From Castellaniella hirudinis (GTDB taxonomy: Bacteria > Pseudomonadota > Gammaproteobacteria > Burkholderiales > Burkholderiaceae_B), in NCBI RefSeq assembly GCF_042651965.1, contig NZ_JBHSDY010000012.1, positions 27,615-91,614 on the forward strand: 64,000 nucleotides of DNA. Reading direction: 5' to 3'. The translations under genes were made by a program, and so were the position numbers. The notes below the pieces were generated by a model. That model searched no databases. It worked only from the letters and a program-made list of their open reading frames with translations, and had not been told where the DNA came from. Below are positions 52,493-62,741 of this stretch, piece by piece (within the stretch, counting starts at the first letter, position 1; the number at the start of each line of letters is the position of its first letter).

Positions 52493-52813
52493 ACCCGAAA
52501 ACACGTTCAGCACCAGCACCCCCGCCAGGATCAGGCCGATGCCGATCAGCGCGGGGGTGTCCAGCGACTGGTGGAAAACGAAATAGCCGATCAGGGCGAT
52601 GGCGACGATGCCCGCGCCCGACCAGACGGCGTAGGCGACGCCGACGGGAATGGTTTTCAGCGCCAGGGCCAGCAGATAGAACGCCAGCCCGTAGCCGACG
52701 GCGGTGATGGCCGAGGGCAGGGGGCGCGTGAAGCCGTCCGAGACTTTCAGCGCGGACGTGGCGATGACTTCGGCCGCGATGGCGATGCTCAGGTAGATCC
52801 AGCTAGGATTCAT
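52478..52813 (-). CDS. Small multidrug resistance (SMR/EmrE-type) exporter
   Basis: A 111-residue inner-membrane protein with four helices: IYLSIAIAAEVIATSALKVS holds the essential Glu (residue 15, EmrE Glu14 position), then YGLAFYLLALALKTIPVGVAYAVW and the family's GVLVLNVFSG ending. SMR family includes drug exporters and the MdtIJ polyamine exporters. Its end overlaps the end of speDE by 15 bp on the other strand, so the two are physically linked and polyamine export is an attractive guess. Confidence 0.93.
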   Translation of the reverse strand: MNPSWIYLSIAIAAEVIATSALKVSDGFTRPLPSAITAVGYGLAFYLLALALKTIPVGVAYAVWSGAGIVAIALIGYFVFHQSLDTPALIGIGLILAGVLVLNVFSGSGGH

Positions 52814-52864
52814 CAGGGACTCCGGAGTCGTGCAGAGGCGCCGGACGGCGGGTGTCGTCGGCCA

Positions 52865-53650
52865 TTAGTTCGCGGGCGGCCCGGGCAGCCGCAGCAAGGC
52901 GTGCAAGGCGCCGTCGCCGCCCTCGCGCTCGCCGCACTGGACCCAGGCCTGGACGGCTTCCAGGCGGCACAGGTGCTGGCGGATCGCGGCTTTCAGGACG
53001 GGCTCGCCCTGGCGCGAGCCGATGCCCTTGCCGTGGATGACGCGCACGCAGCGGATGTCGTGCTCCAGGCACGAGGCCAGGAACCGGTCCAGGCGCTCGC
53101 GGGCCTGCTCCAGCGTGCTGCCGTGCAGATCCAGGGACGCCTGGGGAATCCATTTGCCGCGCCGCAGGCCGCGCAGCAGGTCGGGGCCGCAGCCGGCTTG
53201 CAGGAAGGCGTCGGCCTCGGGGTCGAAGGCCGGAGTCTTGCGCCGCTGCTTGTGAGCAGGCGCCGCTTTGGATTCAGCCGTGGCGCCCTGGGCATGCTGG
53301 CGCCGGGCTTGCAGCAGGGATTCGGGGTCGCGCCGCGCGCCGCCCGCCCGGGCGCGGGGGCCGTGGTCCGGCAGCGGCAGCACAAAGCGCATGGCCTGAC
53401 GGAACAGGGCGCGGTCGGCCGGGTCCAGGGGTGGGGCTGCTTGTTGTACGAGTGCGGCGGTGCGAGGCTCGTCGTCCCGACCCTGACGTGCCTCCGGGGC
53501 CCCCGCCTTGTCGTCCTGCGGCCGCGCGGACGCGCCCCGGCCGCCGCGCTTTTTGCCGGCGGGGCGGCGCGGGGCGGGGGGCGGTTCGGGCGGGACGGCT
53601 TCGGCGCGCAGGCGGCGCAGGTCGGCCAGGGACGACTTGGAGGCCTTCAA
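52865..53650 (-). CDS. Smr-domain (MutS2 C-terminal-like) protein
   Basis: A 261-residue protein. The first about 150 residues are Pro/Ala/Arg-rich and disordered; about 165-250 form the Smr domain with IPQASLDLHGSTLEQARERLDRF and VRVIHGKGIGSR, the LDLHG and HGKG motifs of SMR nucleases. Start is a TTG 1 bp after the trxB stop; no other good start is near, so translation is coupled to trxB. Function in the cell is unproven (possible DNA or RNA nicking). Confidence 0.88.
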   Translation of the reverse strand: MKASKSSLADLRRLRAEAVPPEPPPAPRRPAGKKRGGRGASARPQDDKAGAPEARQGRDDEPRTAALVQQAAPPLDPADRALFRQAMRFVLPLPDHGPRARAGGARRDPESLLQARRQHAQGATAESKAAPAHKQRRKTPAFDPEADAFLQAGCGPDLLRGLRRGKWIPQASLDLHGSTLEQARERLDRFLASCLEHDIRCVRVIHGKGIGSRQGEPVLKAAIRQHLCRLEAVQAWVQCGEREGGDGALHALLRLPGPPAN

Positions 53651-53651
53651 C

Positions 53652-54611
53652 TTACAGGCCTTCGCTCTCCAGCCAGCGCTGGGCGTCCAGGGCCGCCATG
53701 CAGCCGGTGCCGGCGCTGGTGATGGCCTGGCGGTAGACGTGGTCCTGCACGTCGCCGGCCGCGAAGACGCCGGGCACCGAGGTCATGGTGGCCAGGCCCT
53801 GCAGGCCGCTGCGGGTGGTGATATAGCCGTTTTCCATGGTGATCTGGCCTTCGAAGATCCCCGTGTTGGGCTTGTGGCCGATGGCGATGAAGGCGCCGGT
53901 GACGGCCAGGTCCTCGGTGTCGCCGCTGCGCGAATCGCGCAGGCGCACCCCGGTGACGCCGGAATCGTCGCCCAGGACTTCGTCCAGTTCGCGGAACAGC
54001 GCCAGGCGCATATTGCCGTGTTCGACCTTGTCCATCATCTTGTCGACCAGGATGGGCTCGGCGCGGAACTTGTCGCGGCGGTGCACCAGGGTGACGGTGC
54101 GGCAGATGTTGGACAGGTACAGGGCCTCTTCGACGGCGGTGTTGCCGCCGCCGACCACGACCACATCCTGGTTCTTGTAGAAGAAGCCGTCGCAGGTGGC
54201 GCAGGCCGACACGCCGCGTCCCATGAAGGACTGCTCGGACGGCAGGCCCAGGTACTGGGCCGAGGCGCCCGTGGCGATGATCAGGGAATCGCAGGTATAG
54301 GTCGCGCCCGTGTCGCCGGTCAGTGTGAAGGGGCGTTTCGACAGGTCCACGCCGGCGATGTGGTCGAACACCATTTCGGTGTTGAAGCGCTGGGCGTGTT
54401 CCATGAAGCGCTGCATCAGGTCGGGACCCTGAACGCCGGCGACGTCGGCCGGCCAGTTGTCGACCTCGGTCGTGGTCATCAGTTGGCCGCCCTGTTCCAG
54501 GCCGGTGATCAGGACCGGCGACAGGTTGGCGCGCGCGGCGTAGACGGCGGCGGTGTAGCCCGCCGGGCCGGACCCGAGAATGATGAGTTTGGCGTGTTTT
54601 GCGCTGGACAT
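53652..54611 (-). CDS. trxB: Thioredoxin reductase
   Basis: Reduces thioredoxin with NADPH. The 319-residue flavoprotein has GSGPAGYTAAVYAAR (residues 13-27) for FAD, CATC (137-140) as the redox disulfide, GGGNTAVEEALYL for NADPH and GVFAAGDVQDHVYRQ near the end. Divergent from ftsK across 45 bp, and followed directly by the Smr gene. Confidence 0.97.
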   Translation of the reverse strand: MSSAKHAKLIILGSGPAGYTAAVYAARANLSPVLITGLEQGGQLMTTTEVDNWPADVAGVQGPDLMQRFMEHAQRFNTEMVFDHIAGVDLSKRPFTLTGDTGATYTCDSLIIATGASAQYLGLPSEQSFMGRGVSACATCDGFFYKNQDVVVVGGGNTAVEEALYLSNICRTVTLVHRRDKFRAEPILVDKMMDKVEHGNMRLALFRELDEVLGDDSGVTGVRLRDSRSGDTEDLAVTGAFIAIGHKPNTGIFEGQITMENGYITTRSGLQGLATMTSVPGVFAAGDVQDHVYRQAITSAGTGCMAALDAQRWLESEGL

Positions 54612-54656
54612 CGCTGAAAATCCGTTCGACAGTGACCCCGCAATTATAATGATGCG

Positions 54657-57011
54657 ATGGCAAGAATTCCGGCGACCCCCTCACGCTCCTCCCGTAACGT
54701 ACGCAATGGCCCCTCGCCCCTGCAGACACGCCTCTCGGGTTTGTTCCGCGAAGCCCGCTGGGTGCTGTTGGCGGCCCTGGCCTGCTGGCTGATCCTGGTG
54801 CTGGCCACCTGGACCCGCACCGACCCGGGCTGGTCCCATTCGGTTCATGGCGGCGTGACCCACAATTGGGGCGGCACGTTTGGCGCGTATGTCGCCGATC
54901 TGCTGCTGTACCTGTTCGGCGCGTCCGCCTGGCTGTGGGTGCTGCTGTTGCTGCGCCGGGTGGCGGCGGGGTTTTACCGCCTGTCCCGGGCGGTGCTCCC
55001 CAGCAAGGTCCCGGAACTGCTGCCGCGTGTGCGCTGGGAAGTCGGTATCGGCTTTACCCTGATGTTTCTGGGCTGCATGGGCGTCGAAGCCCTGCGCCTG
55101 CAGGTCTGGGGGGGCGGACTGCCCGCCGGGGCGGGCGGCCAACTGGGCCAGTTGCTGGCGGGCGCCCTGGCCCGCTTGATGGGCGGGGCGGGCAGCACCT
55201 TGTTGCTGCTGGCCTTTATCGTCATGGGTTCCAGCCTGTTCTTCGGCTTTTCCTGGCTGAACGTATCCGAACGTGTCGGCTACGCCCTTGAACTCGGCTG
55301 GCGCCGCTTGCGGGACCTGAAAAACGCCTGGCAGGATCGCCGCGTGGGCGTCACGGCCCAGGCCGAGCGCCAGGAAATCGTCGAGACCCGCCAGACCCAA
55401 CTGGTGCACGAGCAGCCGGTGCGCATCGAGCCCACCGTCACCACCGTGCCGAAATCCCCGCGTGTCCAGCAGGAGAAACAGCAGGCGCTGTTTACCGCGC
55501 GCGACGACCCGGCGATGGCCGGCAGCCTGCCGGCCCTGTCGCTGCTGGACCCGGTGGAGCAATCCCAGGAAACCGTCTCGCCGGAGACCATCGAATACAC
55601 CTCCCGCCTGATCGAAAAGAAACTGTCCGATTTCGGCGTCAGCGTCACCGTCGTGGCCGCCCAGGCCGGGCCGGTCATCACGCGCTACGAGATCGAGCCG
55701 GCCACCGGCGTCAAGGGCAGCCAGATCGTCAATCTGGCCAAGGACCTGGCCCGCGCGCTCAGTCTGGTCCGCATCCGGGTGGTGGAAACCATCCCGGGCA
55801 AGAACCTGATGGGGCTGGAACTGCCCAACCCCCGGCGCCAGACGGTGCGCCTGTCGGAAATCCTGGGGTCCCAGGTCTATCACACCAGCGCGTCCATGCT
55901 GACGATGGCGCTGGGCAAGGATATCGCCGGCAATCCGGTGGTGGCCGACCTGGCCAAAATGCCCCACTTGCTGGTGGCCGGCACCACCGGGTCGGGCAAG
56001 TCGGTCGGGATCAATGCCATGATCCTGTCGCTGCTCTACAAGGCCGACGCCACCCAGGTGCGCCTGATCCTGATCGACCCGAAGATGCTGGAAATGTCCG
56101 TGTACGAGGGCATTCCCCATCTGCTGGCCCCCGTGGTCACCGACATGCGCCATGCGGCCAATGCCCTGAACTGGTGCGTGGCCGAAATGGAAAAGCGCTA
56201 CAAGCTGATGAGCAAGCTCGGGGTGCGCAATCTGGCGGGCTACAACACCAAGATCCGCGACGCGCAAAAGCGCGAGGAGCCCATCCCCAATCCCTTCTCG
56301 CTGACGCCCGATGCGCCCGAGCCCCTGGGCACGCTGCCCATGATCGTGGTGGTGATCGACGAACTGGCCGACCTGATGATGGTGGTGGGCAAGAAGGTCG
56401 AGGAACTGATCGCCCGGCTGGCCCAGAAGGCCCGCGCCGCCGGCATCCACCTGATCCTGGCCACCCAGCGCCCCAGCGTGGACGTCATCACCGGTCTCAT
56501 CAAGGCCAACATTCCCACGCGCATCGCCTTCCAGGTCTCGTCCAAGGTCGATTCCCGCACCATCCTGGACCAGATGGGCGCCGAGACCTTGCTGGGGATG
56601 GGCGATATGCTCTACCAGCCGCCGGGCACCAGCGTGCCCGCGCGGGTGCATGGCGCGTTTGTGCACGATGACGAGGTCCATCGCGTGGTCGAGGCCCTGA
56701 AGGCCGAAGGCGAACCCGATTACGTCGAAGGCCTGCTGGAGGGCGCCAGCGAGGGCGAGACCGGCGATGGTCTCGGCTCCGTCACGGGCTTTGCCGACGC
56801 GGAAAGCGATCCGCTGTACGATCAGGCCGTCGAGGTCGTGATGCGCAGCCGCCGCGCCTCGATCTCCTTCGTGCAGCGCAATCTGCGCATCGGCTACAAC
56901 CGCTCGGCGCGGATTCTGGAACAAATGGAACACGCGGGGCTGGTCAGCCCCCAGCAGCCCAACGGCAACCGCGACATCCTGGTGCCGGCAAAATCCGGCG
57001 AGGACGAGTGA
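54657..57011 (+). CDS. ftsK: DNA translocase FtsK
   Basis: Cell-division DNA pump at the septum. The 784-residue protein has about four membrane helices in the first 200 residues, a linker, the motor with Walker A TTGSGKSVGINAM (about residue 442), LILIDPKMLEMSVYEGIPHLL, Walker B VVVIDELADLMMV, and a C-terminal winged-helix gamma domain (RRASISFVQRNLRIGYNRSARILEQM in parts) that reads KOPS. Shorter linker than E. coli FtsK but complete. Confidence 0.97.
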   Translation: MARIPATPSRSSRNVRNGPSPLQTRLSGLFREARWVLLAALACWLILVLATWTRTDPGWSHSVHGGVTHNWGGTFGAYVADLLLYLFGASAWLWVLLLLRRVAAGFYRLSRAVLPSKVPELLPRVRWEVGIGFTLMFLGCMGVEALRLQVWGGGLPAGAGGQLGQLLAGALARLMGGAGSTLLLLAFIVMGSSLFFGFSWLNVSERVGYALELGWRRLRDLKNAWQDRRVGVTAQAERQEIVETRQTQLVHEQPVRIEPTVTTVPKSPRVQQEKQQALFTARDDPAMAGSLPALSLLDPVEQSQETVSPETIEYTSRLIEKKLSDFGVSVTVVAAQAGPVITRYEIEPATGVKGSQIVNLAKDLARALSLVRIRVVETIPGKNLMGLELPNPRRQTVRLSEILGSQVYHTSASMLTMALGKDIAGNPVVADLAKMPHLLVAGTTGSGKSVGINAMILSLLYKADATQVRLILIDPKMLEMSVYEGIPHLLAPVVTDMRHAANALNWCVAEMEKRYKLMSKLGVRNLAGYNTKIRDAQKREEPIPNPFSLTPDAPEPLGTLPMIVVVIDELADLMMVVGKKVEELIARLAQKARAAGIHLILATQRPSVDVITGLIKANIPTRIAFQVSSKVDSRTILDQMGAETLLGMGDMLYQPPGTSVPARVHGAFVHDDEVHRVVEALKAEGEPDYVEGLLEGASEGETGDGLGSVTGFADAESDPLYDQAVEVVMRSRRASISFVQRNLRIGYNRSARILEQMEHAGLVSPQQPNGNRDILVPAKSGEDE

Positions 57012-57016
57012 TCGAC

Positions 57017-57670
57017 ATGAACGCGACTTTCCCTACCCGCCGCCGCACCCTGGCCGCGGCCGTCCTGCTATGCGGCCTGGCGGGCCTGCCCGGCCTGTCC
57101 CAAGCCGCCGATTCGGCTCAATCGCAGTTGCAGGCGTTTGTCGACCAGGTCAAGTCCGCCACCGGCCAGTTCAGTCAGGAACGCACCGACGCCCAGGGGG
57201 CGGCTCAAAAGCCGCAACGCGGCGCGTTCGCCTTTCAGCGGCCCGGCAAATTCCGTTGGGAAGTCCGCGCGCCCTATGAACAACTGATCGTGTCCGACGG
57301 ACAGCGCGTGTATCAGTACGATCCCGACCTGGATCAGGTCACCGAGCGCCGCGCCAACCAGGCCGTCGGCGCTTCGCCGGCCGCGCTGCTGTTCGGCTCG
57401 GGCTCGCTGGACCAGGCGTTCAATCTCCAGCCCCAGCCCGACCGTGACGGGCTGCAATGGCTGCGCGCCGTGCCCAAGACGCCGGACGCCGGCTTTGTGC
57501 ATGCGGACATCGGCTTCGCCGGCGGCCTGCCCCGGCGGCTGGAATTGCTGGACGCCTTCGGTCAGGTCTCGCGCATCGTCTTCTCCGATCTGAAGGCCAA
57601 TCCCGAGATCCCCGCCGGGCAGTTCCAGTTCACGGTGCCCAAGGGCGCCGATCTCGTGAAGATGGATTAG
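57017..57670 (+). CDS. lolA: Outer-membrane lipoprotein carrier LolA
   Basis: Periplasmic chaperone that shuttles lipoproteins from LolCDE to LolB. 217 residues with signal peptide (LAAAVLLCGLAGLPGLSQA), then FVDQVKSATGQFSQERTD, KFRWEVRAPYEQLIVSDGQRVYQYDPDLDQV, in parts, and a C-terminal beta half. A GTG three codons upstream overlaps the ftsK stop (GTGA); the ATG is preferred. ftsK-lolA-rarA-serS is a familiar proteobacterial order. Confidence 0.95.
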   Translation: MNATFPTRRRTLAAAVLLCGLAGLPGLSQAADSAQSQLQAFVDQVKSATGQFSQERTDAQGAAQKPQRGAFAFQRPGKFRWEVRAPYEQLIVSDGQRVYQYDPDLDQVTERRANQAVGASPAALLFGSGSLDQAFNLQPQPDRDGLQWLRAVPKTPDAGFVHADIGFAGGLPRRLELLDAFGQVSRIVFSDLKANPEIPAGQFQFTVPKGADLVKMD

Positions 57671-57683
57671 GTTGGCGGCAGCA

Positions 57684-59054
57684 ATGACGAATCAGGGCGA
57701 TCTGCTGGGCGACGATCCCGATGTTGCGGGCGCAGGCGCGCCCGCGCCGGTGCGCTCCGGCGTCAAACCGGCGCACGCCCCCCTGGCCGAGTCGCTGCGC
57801 CCGCGCAATCTGGACGAGGTCATCGGGCAGTCGCATCTGCTGGGCGAGGGCAAGCCGCTGCGGCTGGCCTTCCAGTCGGGCAAACTGCATTCCATGATCT
57901 TCTGGGGGCCGCCCGGGGTGGGCAAGACCACCCTGGCGCGGCTGACCGCCACGGCCTTCGAGTGCGCCTTCATCGCCTTGTCGGCCGTGTTTTCCGGCGT
58001 CAAGGACATCCGCGCCGCCATGGCGCAGGCCGAACAGAACCAGGCCCAGGGCCGGCCTACCATCCTGTTCGTGGATGAAATCCACCGTTTCAACAAGTCC
58101 CAACAGGACGCGCTGCTGCCTTTCGTCGAAAGCGGTCTGGTGACCTTCATCGGCGCGACGACGGAAAACCCCTCGTTCGAAGTCAATTCCGCCCTGCTGT
58201 CGCGCGCCCAGGTCTACGTGCTGAAATCGCTGGGCGAAGACGAATTGCGCCAGTTGGCGCGGCGGGCGCAGTCCCAGGCCATGGACGGCCTGGCGTTCGA
58301 CGACCTGGCCCTCGATACGCTGGTGGGCTATGCCGACGGCGATGCCCGGCGCCTGCTGAACCTGCTGGAACAGTGCCAGACCGCGGCGGGCGCCAGCGGC
58401 GTCACGCGGATCGACGCCGCGTTCATCGAAAACGCCCTGACCCTGAACAGCCGCCGCTTCGACAAAGGCGGGGACAACTTCTACGACCAGATTTCGGCGC
58501 TGCACAAATCGGTGCGCGGCTCGCACCCCGACGCCGCCCTGTACTGGCTGACGCGCATGCTGGACGGCGGCGCCGATCCCCGGTATCTGTCGCGCCGCAT
58601 CGTGCGCATGGCCTGGGAAGACATCGGCCTGGCCGACCCTCGCGCCTTGCAGATCGCCAACGACGCAGCCTTGACCTACGAACGGCTCGGCAGCCCGGAA
58701 GGCGAACTGGCCCTGGGCCAGGCCGTCATCTACCTGGCGGTCGCCGCCAAGAGCAACGCCGGCTACATGGCCTACAACCAGGCGCGTGCCTTCGTGAAGC
58801 AGGACAAGAGCCGCGAGGTGCCCGTGCATCTGCGCAACGCGCCGACGAAGCTGATGAAGGAACTGGGCTACGGCCACGCGTACCGCTACGCCCACGACGA
58901 ACCCAACGCCTATGCGGCGGGGGAAACCTACTTCCCCGACGGCATCGCCGAGCCGGGCTGGTACCAGCCCGTGCCCCGGGGCTTGGAGCTGAAGATCGGC
59001 GAAAAACTGGCGCAGTTGAGGCGCTGGGACGAGGAAGCGGACGAGGGGTCGTAG
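57684..59054 (+). CDS. rarA: Replication-associated recombination AAA+ ATPase (RarA/MgsA)
   Basis: Acts at stalled forks. The 456-residue protein has Walker A GPPGVGKTTLA (75-85), Walker B ILFVDEIHRFN and sensor 1 FIGATTENPSFEVNSALLSRA, then a tetramerisation region containing LYWLTRMLDGGADPRYLSRR and MKELGYGHAYRYAHDEPN. ATG four codons after a TTG alternative. Follows lolA at 13 bp, so co-transcribed. Confidence 0.96.
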   Translation: MTNQGDLLGDDPDVAGAGAPAPVRSGVKPAHAPLAESLRPRNLDEVIGQSHLLGEGKPLRLAFQSGKLHSMIFWGPPGVGKTTLARLTATAFECAFIALSAVFSGVKDIRAAMAQAEQNQAQGRPTILFVDEIHRFNKSQQDALLPFVESGLVTFIGATTENPSFEVNSALLSRAQVYVLKSLGEDELRQLARRAQSQAMDGLAFDDLALDTLVGYADGDARRLLNLLEQCQTAAGASGVTRIDAAFIENALTLNSRRFDKGGDNFYDQISALHKSVRGSHPDAALYWLTRMLDGGADPRYLSRRIVRMAWEDIGLADPRALQIANDAALTYERLGSPEGELALGQAVIYLAVAAKSNAGYMAYNQARAFVKQDKSREVPVHLRNAPTKLMKELGYGHAYRYAHDEPNAYAAGETYFPDGIAEPGWYQPVPRGLELKIGEKLAQLRRWDEEADEGS

Positions 59055-59058
59055 AGAA

Positions 59059-59076
59059 AAGGGGCCTGGGCCCCTT
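59059..59076. terminator. Hairpin terminator between convergent rarA and wrbA
   Basis: AAGGGGCC and GGCCCCTT are exact complements around a 2-base loop (effectively a 4-base loop), with T/A ends for both strands. Confidence 0.65.
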
Positions 59077-59088
59077 GGGGCTGCGGCC

Positions 59089-59688
59089 TTATCCGAACAG
59101 TTTGTTCGCCACTTCCGCCGCGTGCTTGCCCTGGAAGCGTGCGCCGTCCAGTTCATTGGCCGACGGCTTGCGCGAACCGTCGCCCCCGGCGATGGTCGAA
59201 GCGCCGTAGGGCGCGCCGCCGGTGACCTCGTCCAGGCGCATCTGGCCCTGGAAGCTGTAGGGCAGGCCCACGACGACGAAGCCGAAGTGCAGCATGTTCG
59301 CAATGATGGAGAACAGCGTCATTTCCTGGCCGCCGTGCTGCGTGGCGGTGCTGGTAAAGGCGGCGCCGACCTTGCCGTTCAACTGGCCGCTGGCCCACAG
59401 GCCGCCCGCCTGGTCCAGGAAATTCGCCATTTGCGAGCAGATGCGCCCGAAGCGGGTGCCGCAGCCGATCAGGATGGCGTCGTAGTCGGCCAGGTCCTTG
59501 ACCTGGGCCACGGGCGCGGCCTGGTCGAGCTTGTAGCCGGACTTGCGGGCGATTTCCTCGGGGACCAGTTCCGGCACGCGCTTGATGTCGACGGTGGCGC
59601 CCGTCGAGCGGGCGCCTTCGGCGACGGCCTGAGCCATGGTTTCGATGTGACCGTAGGTCGAATGGTAGAGGACCAGCACTTTCGACAT
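59089..59688 (-). CDS. wrbA: NAD(P)H:quinone oxidoreductase, WrbA type
   Basis: FMN-binding, two-electron quinone reductase of 199 residues. MSKVLVLYHSTYGHIETMA has the flavodoxin phosphate-binding loop, then ILIGCGTRFGRICSQMANFLDQ and FTSTATQHGGQEMTLFS as in WrbA. ATG with AAGGAGTC leader is used; the open frame upstream is not conserved. Divergent from serS. Confidence 0.93.
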   Translation of the reverse strand: MSKVLVLYHSTYGHIETMAQAVAEGARSTGATVDIKRVPELVPEEIARKSGYKLDQAAPVAQVKDLADYDAILIGCGTRFGRICSQMANFLDQAGGLWASGQLNGKVGAAFTSTATQHGGQEMTLFSIIANMLHFGFVVVGLPYSFQGQMRLDEVTGGAPYGASTIAGGDGSRKPSANELDGARFQGKHAAEVANKLFG

Positions 59689-59806
59689 AAAAGACTCCTT
59701 TTTGAAGCGACATCCGACGCCCCGAGGAACGTCCTGACGCAGCCGCGACAGGGCAGGGGCGGGATTGAATACAATAGCTCCTTTCACGAACCTTCGTCAC
59801 CTCGCC

Positions 59807-61144
<1,338 letters not shown>

Positions 61145-61507
61145 TCAGGTCTTGCGCGCCTTCGGGCCGCGATAATGCGGCATGCCGGCCGGACCGGCAG
61201 ATGCCGTATCCGTGTCGGCTGCGTCGGCCTTTTGGTCGGCGCCGATGCGCGTGATCAGCACCAGACAGCCGACCCAGAACAGCAAGGTCAGGACCGTCGC
61301 CAGCAGACTATGGAAGCTGGCATAGCCGGTCGCGGCCGAGGCCTGGATATTGAACGTGTCGGCGACGAGCGGGATATTGCCCAGGCCTTCGACCATCAGG
61401 CGTCCGGGCAGGGAAAAGGCCCATTTCAGGGCTGCGATGATCTCCCATCCGGCAATCGAACCGTTGCCGTCGACGTCGAGCACGAAATGCAGGGCTTGGA
61501 TGTTCAT
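61145..61507 (-). CDS. Small membrane protein with one EF-hand-like loop
   Basis: A 120-residue protein. Residues 10-22 read DVDGNGSIAGWE, which fits a calcium-binding EF-hand loop (D, D, N, S, and E at positions 1, 3, 5, 7, 12). Two hydrophobic stretches follow, the second (LLATVLTLLFWVGCLVLITRI) clearly membrane-spanning. Its stop adjoins the serS stop. I do not recognise a family; the EF-hand is by pattern only. Confidence 0.7.
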   Translation of the reverse strand: MNIQALHFVLDVDGNGSIAGWEIIAALKWAFSLPGRLMVEGLGNIPLVADTFNIQASAATGYASFHSLLATVLTLLFWVGCLVLITRIGADQKADAADTDTASAGPAGMPHYRGPKARKT

Positions 61508-61688
61508 GGCGGACCTCCGACTGCGTTTATGCCTGAGTTCACTATAGGCCAGAAGGCGGGGGCGGGCAATGAGGCGGGATGTCCCGTGCGGCGCGGTTTG
61601 TCCCGACGCAAGCCTCCTGGGGGGCGCGCAGCGGCGTGTTTGGATTTCATGCTATGATGCGTGGCTCGACTCGCAATGCGTCGTACCC

Positions 61689-61782
<94 letters not shown>

Positions 61783-61905
61783 ATCCCCTATAAATCGTTG
61801 ATTTCAGGGGATTTTCTTTGTCTTCATGATATCTTGACCCACATCCAGCCCCACGGGCGTGCAAAGTTCGCGGCTGTTGTGATCTGGCGACATAGTGGCC
61901 CCTGG

Positions 61906-62070
61906 GGTCTGCTCAAAGTTGCGCAGACCCTCTGGTAGATGTGTCCAAACTTGGACGGATCCTGACCGACTCCGCAAAATGGTGCAGACGGTCCCAATCC
62001 CCGTAATTTCAGGTATCCCCAGTTTTGGGGGCATCTGGTAGCCGTTGCCAGATACGCTCAAAACTGAGCG
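61906..62070. other. Hairpin-rich non-coding stretch after tRNA-Ser
   Basis: The stretch 61780-62741 (about 960 bp) has no gene I can support. Hairpins: GGTCTGC/GCAGACC (61906-61929), CCCC/GGGG with AGTTTT loop (62017-62030), ATCTGG/CCAGAT (62033-62053), CGCTCA/TGAGCG with loop AAAC (62055-62070), and TGAGCA/TGCTCA with loop GTTT at 62269-62284. The last two are near mirror versions of each other. GGTATCC recurs at about 62012, 62112, 62161 and 62514. Confidence 0.5.
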
Positions 62071-62363
62071 CATCGCCCCCTAGATAGGATAGATGCCTCC
62101 ACAAAACTGCAGGGGTATCCGCGAAACTGCGGCCCCCCCCGAACGACCGATACAGGAAATCCGGTATCCCCCCCGCGCGCGAGGCGCCAAGCCAAATCAC
62201 GAAAGTTTCGCAGTATTTGCCGTTGAGGGCAGACGCCCGAAGTGGGTGTCCGGCCTGTGCCCATGATGTGAGCAGTTTTGCTCATATCTATTTTGACTTC
62301 CCAGCCGCACACACGCGGAACCGTCGGTCGCCGTGGTTCACCGTGAAGGGCTCGCCCCCTTTC

Positions 62364-62482
62364 GGATTTCAAATCCAGAAGGGTGCAATTTGAAATGCGA
62401 CCCTTTGCCATAGTCGGATCTCGCGTCTGACTTTCGTGTGCGGGCATCCGTTCATCGGCTTGGCCAGATTTGAAATCCGGCC
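62364..62482. repeat. Three odd palindromes with ATTT-N-AAAT core
   Basis: GGATTTCAAATCC at 62364-62376, ATTTGAAAT at 62388-62396, and GATTTGAAATC at 62467-62477 flanked by GGCC on both sides (62462-62482). Regular AT-rich palindromes in GC-rich DNA suggest protein binding sites or the origin or promoter region of a mobile element. Confidence 0.5.
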
Positions 62483-62706
62483 AAGACTGCGGGGGCGCCG
62501 TGGATCCGTGCAAGGTATCCGCACCGTGGGGAGCTTGGTATCATGGTCGGGCTCGTCAGGTTACTGCTTCGTATGGTGGGCCGCGCCTTCTGGTGTGGCT
62601 TTGGGCTGTAGGGCGCGATGTGGGGGTGGGGCTGGCAGCGCCATGGCAAGTTGGCTAAACAGTGAATTTGACGCCAAATCTTTCATCTGCTTAACGTCTA
62701 CCAGGG

Positions 62707-62734
62707 TTGATTTATCCGCCGCCGTATATACAAT
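62707..62734 (+). promoter_or_regulatory. Promoter of the island toxin-antitoxin pair
   Basis: TTGATT, 16-bp spacer, TACAAT, directly before the toxin ATG. Confidence 0.6.
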
Positions 62735-62741
62735 AGAACCA

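Noticed and set aside
54681..56933. Minus-strand open frame opposite ftsK
   Set aside because: Complement of the FtsK coding sequence; no motifs or start signal.
62058..62513. Possible 151-codon minus-strand gene in the island
   Set aside because: Cys/Arg-rich translation without a family pattern, overlapping several hairpins and palindromes; no convincing ribosome binding site.
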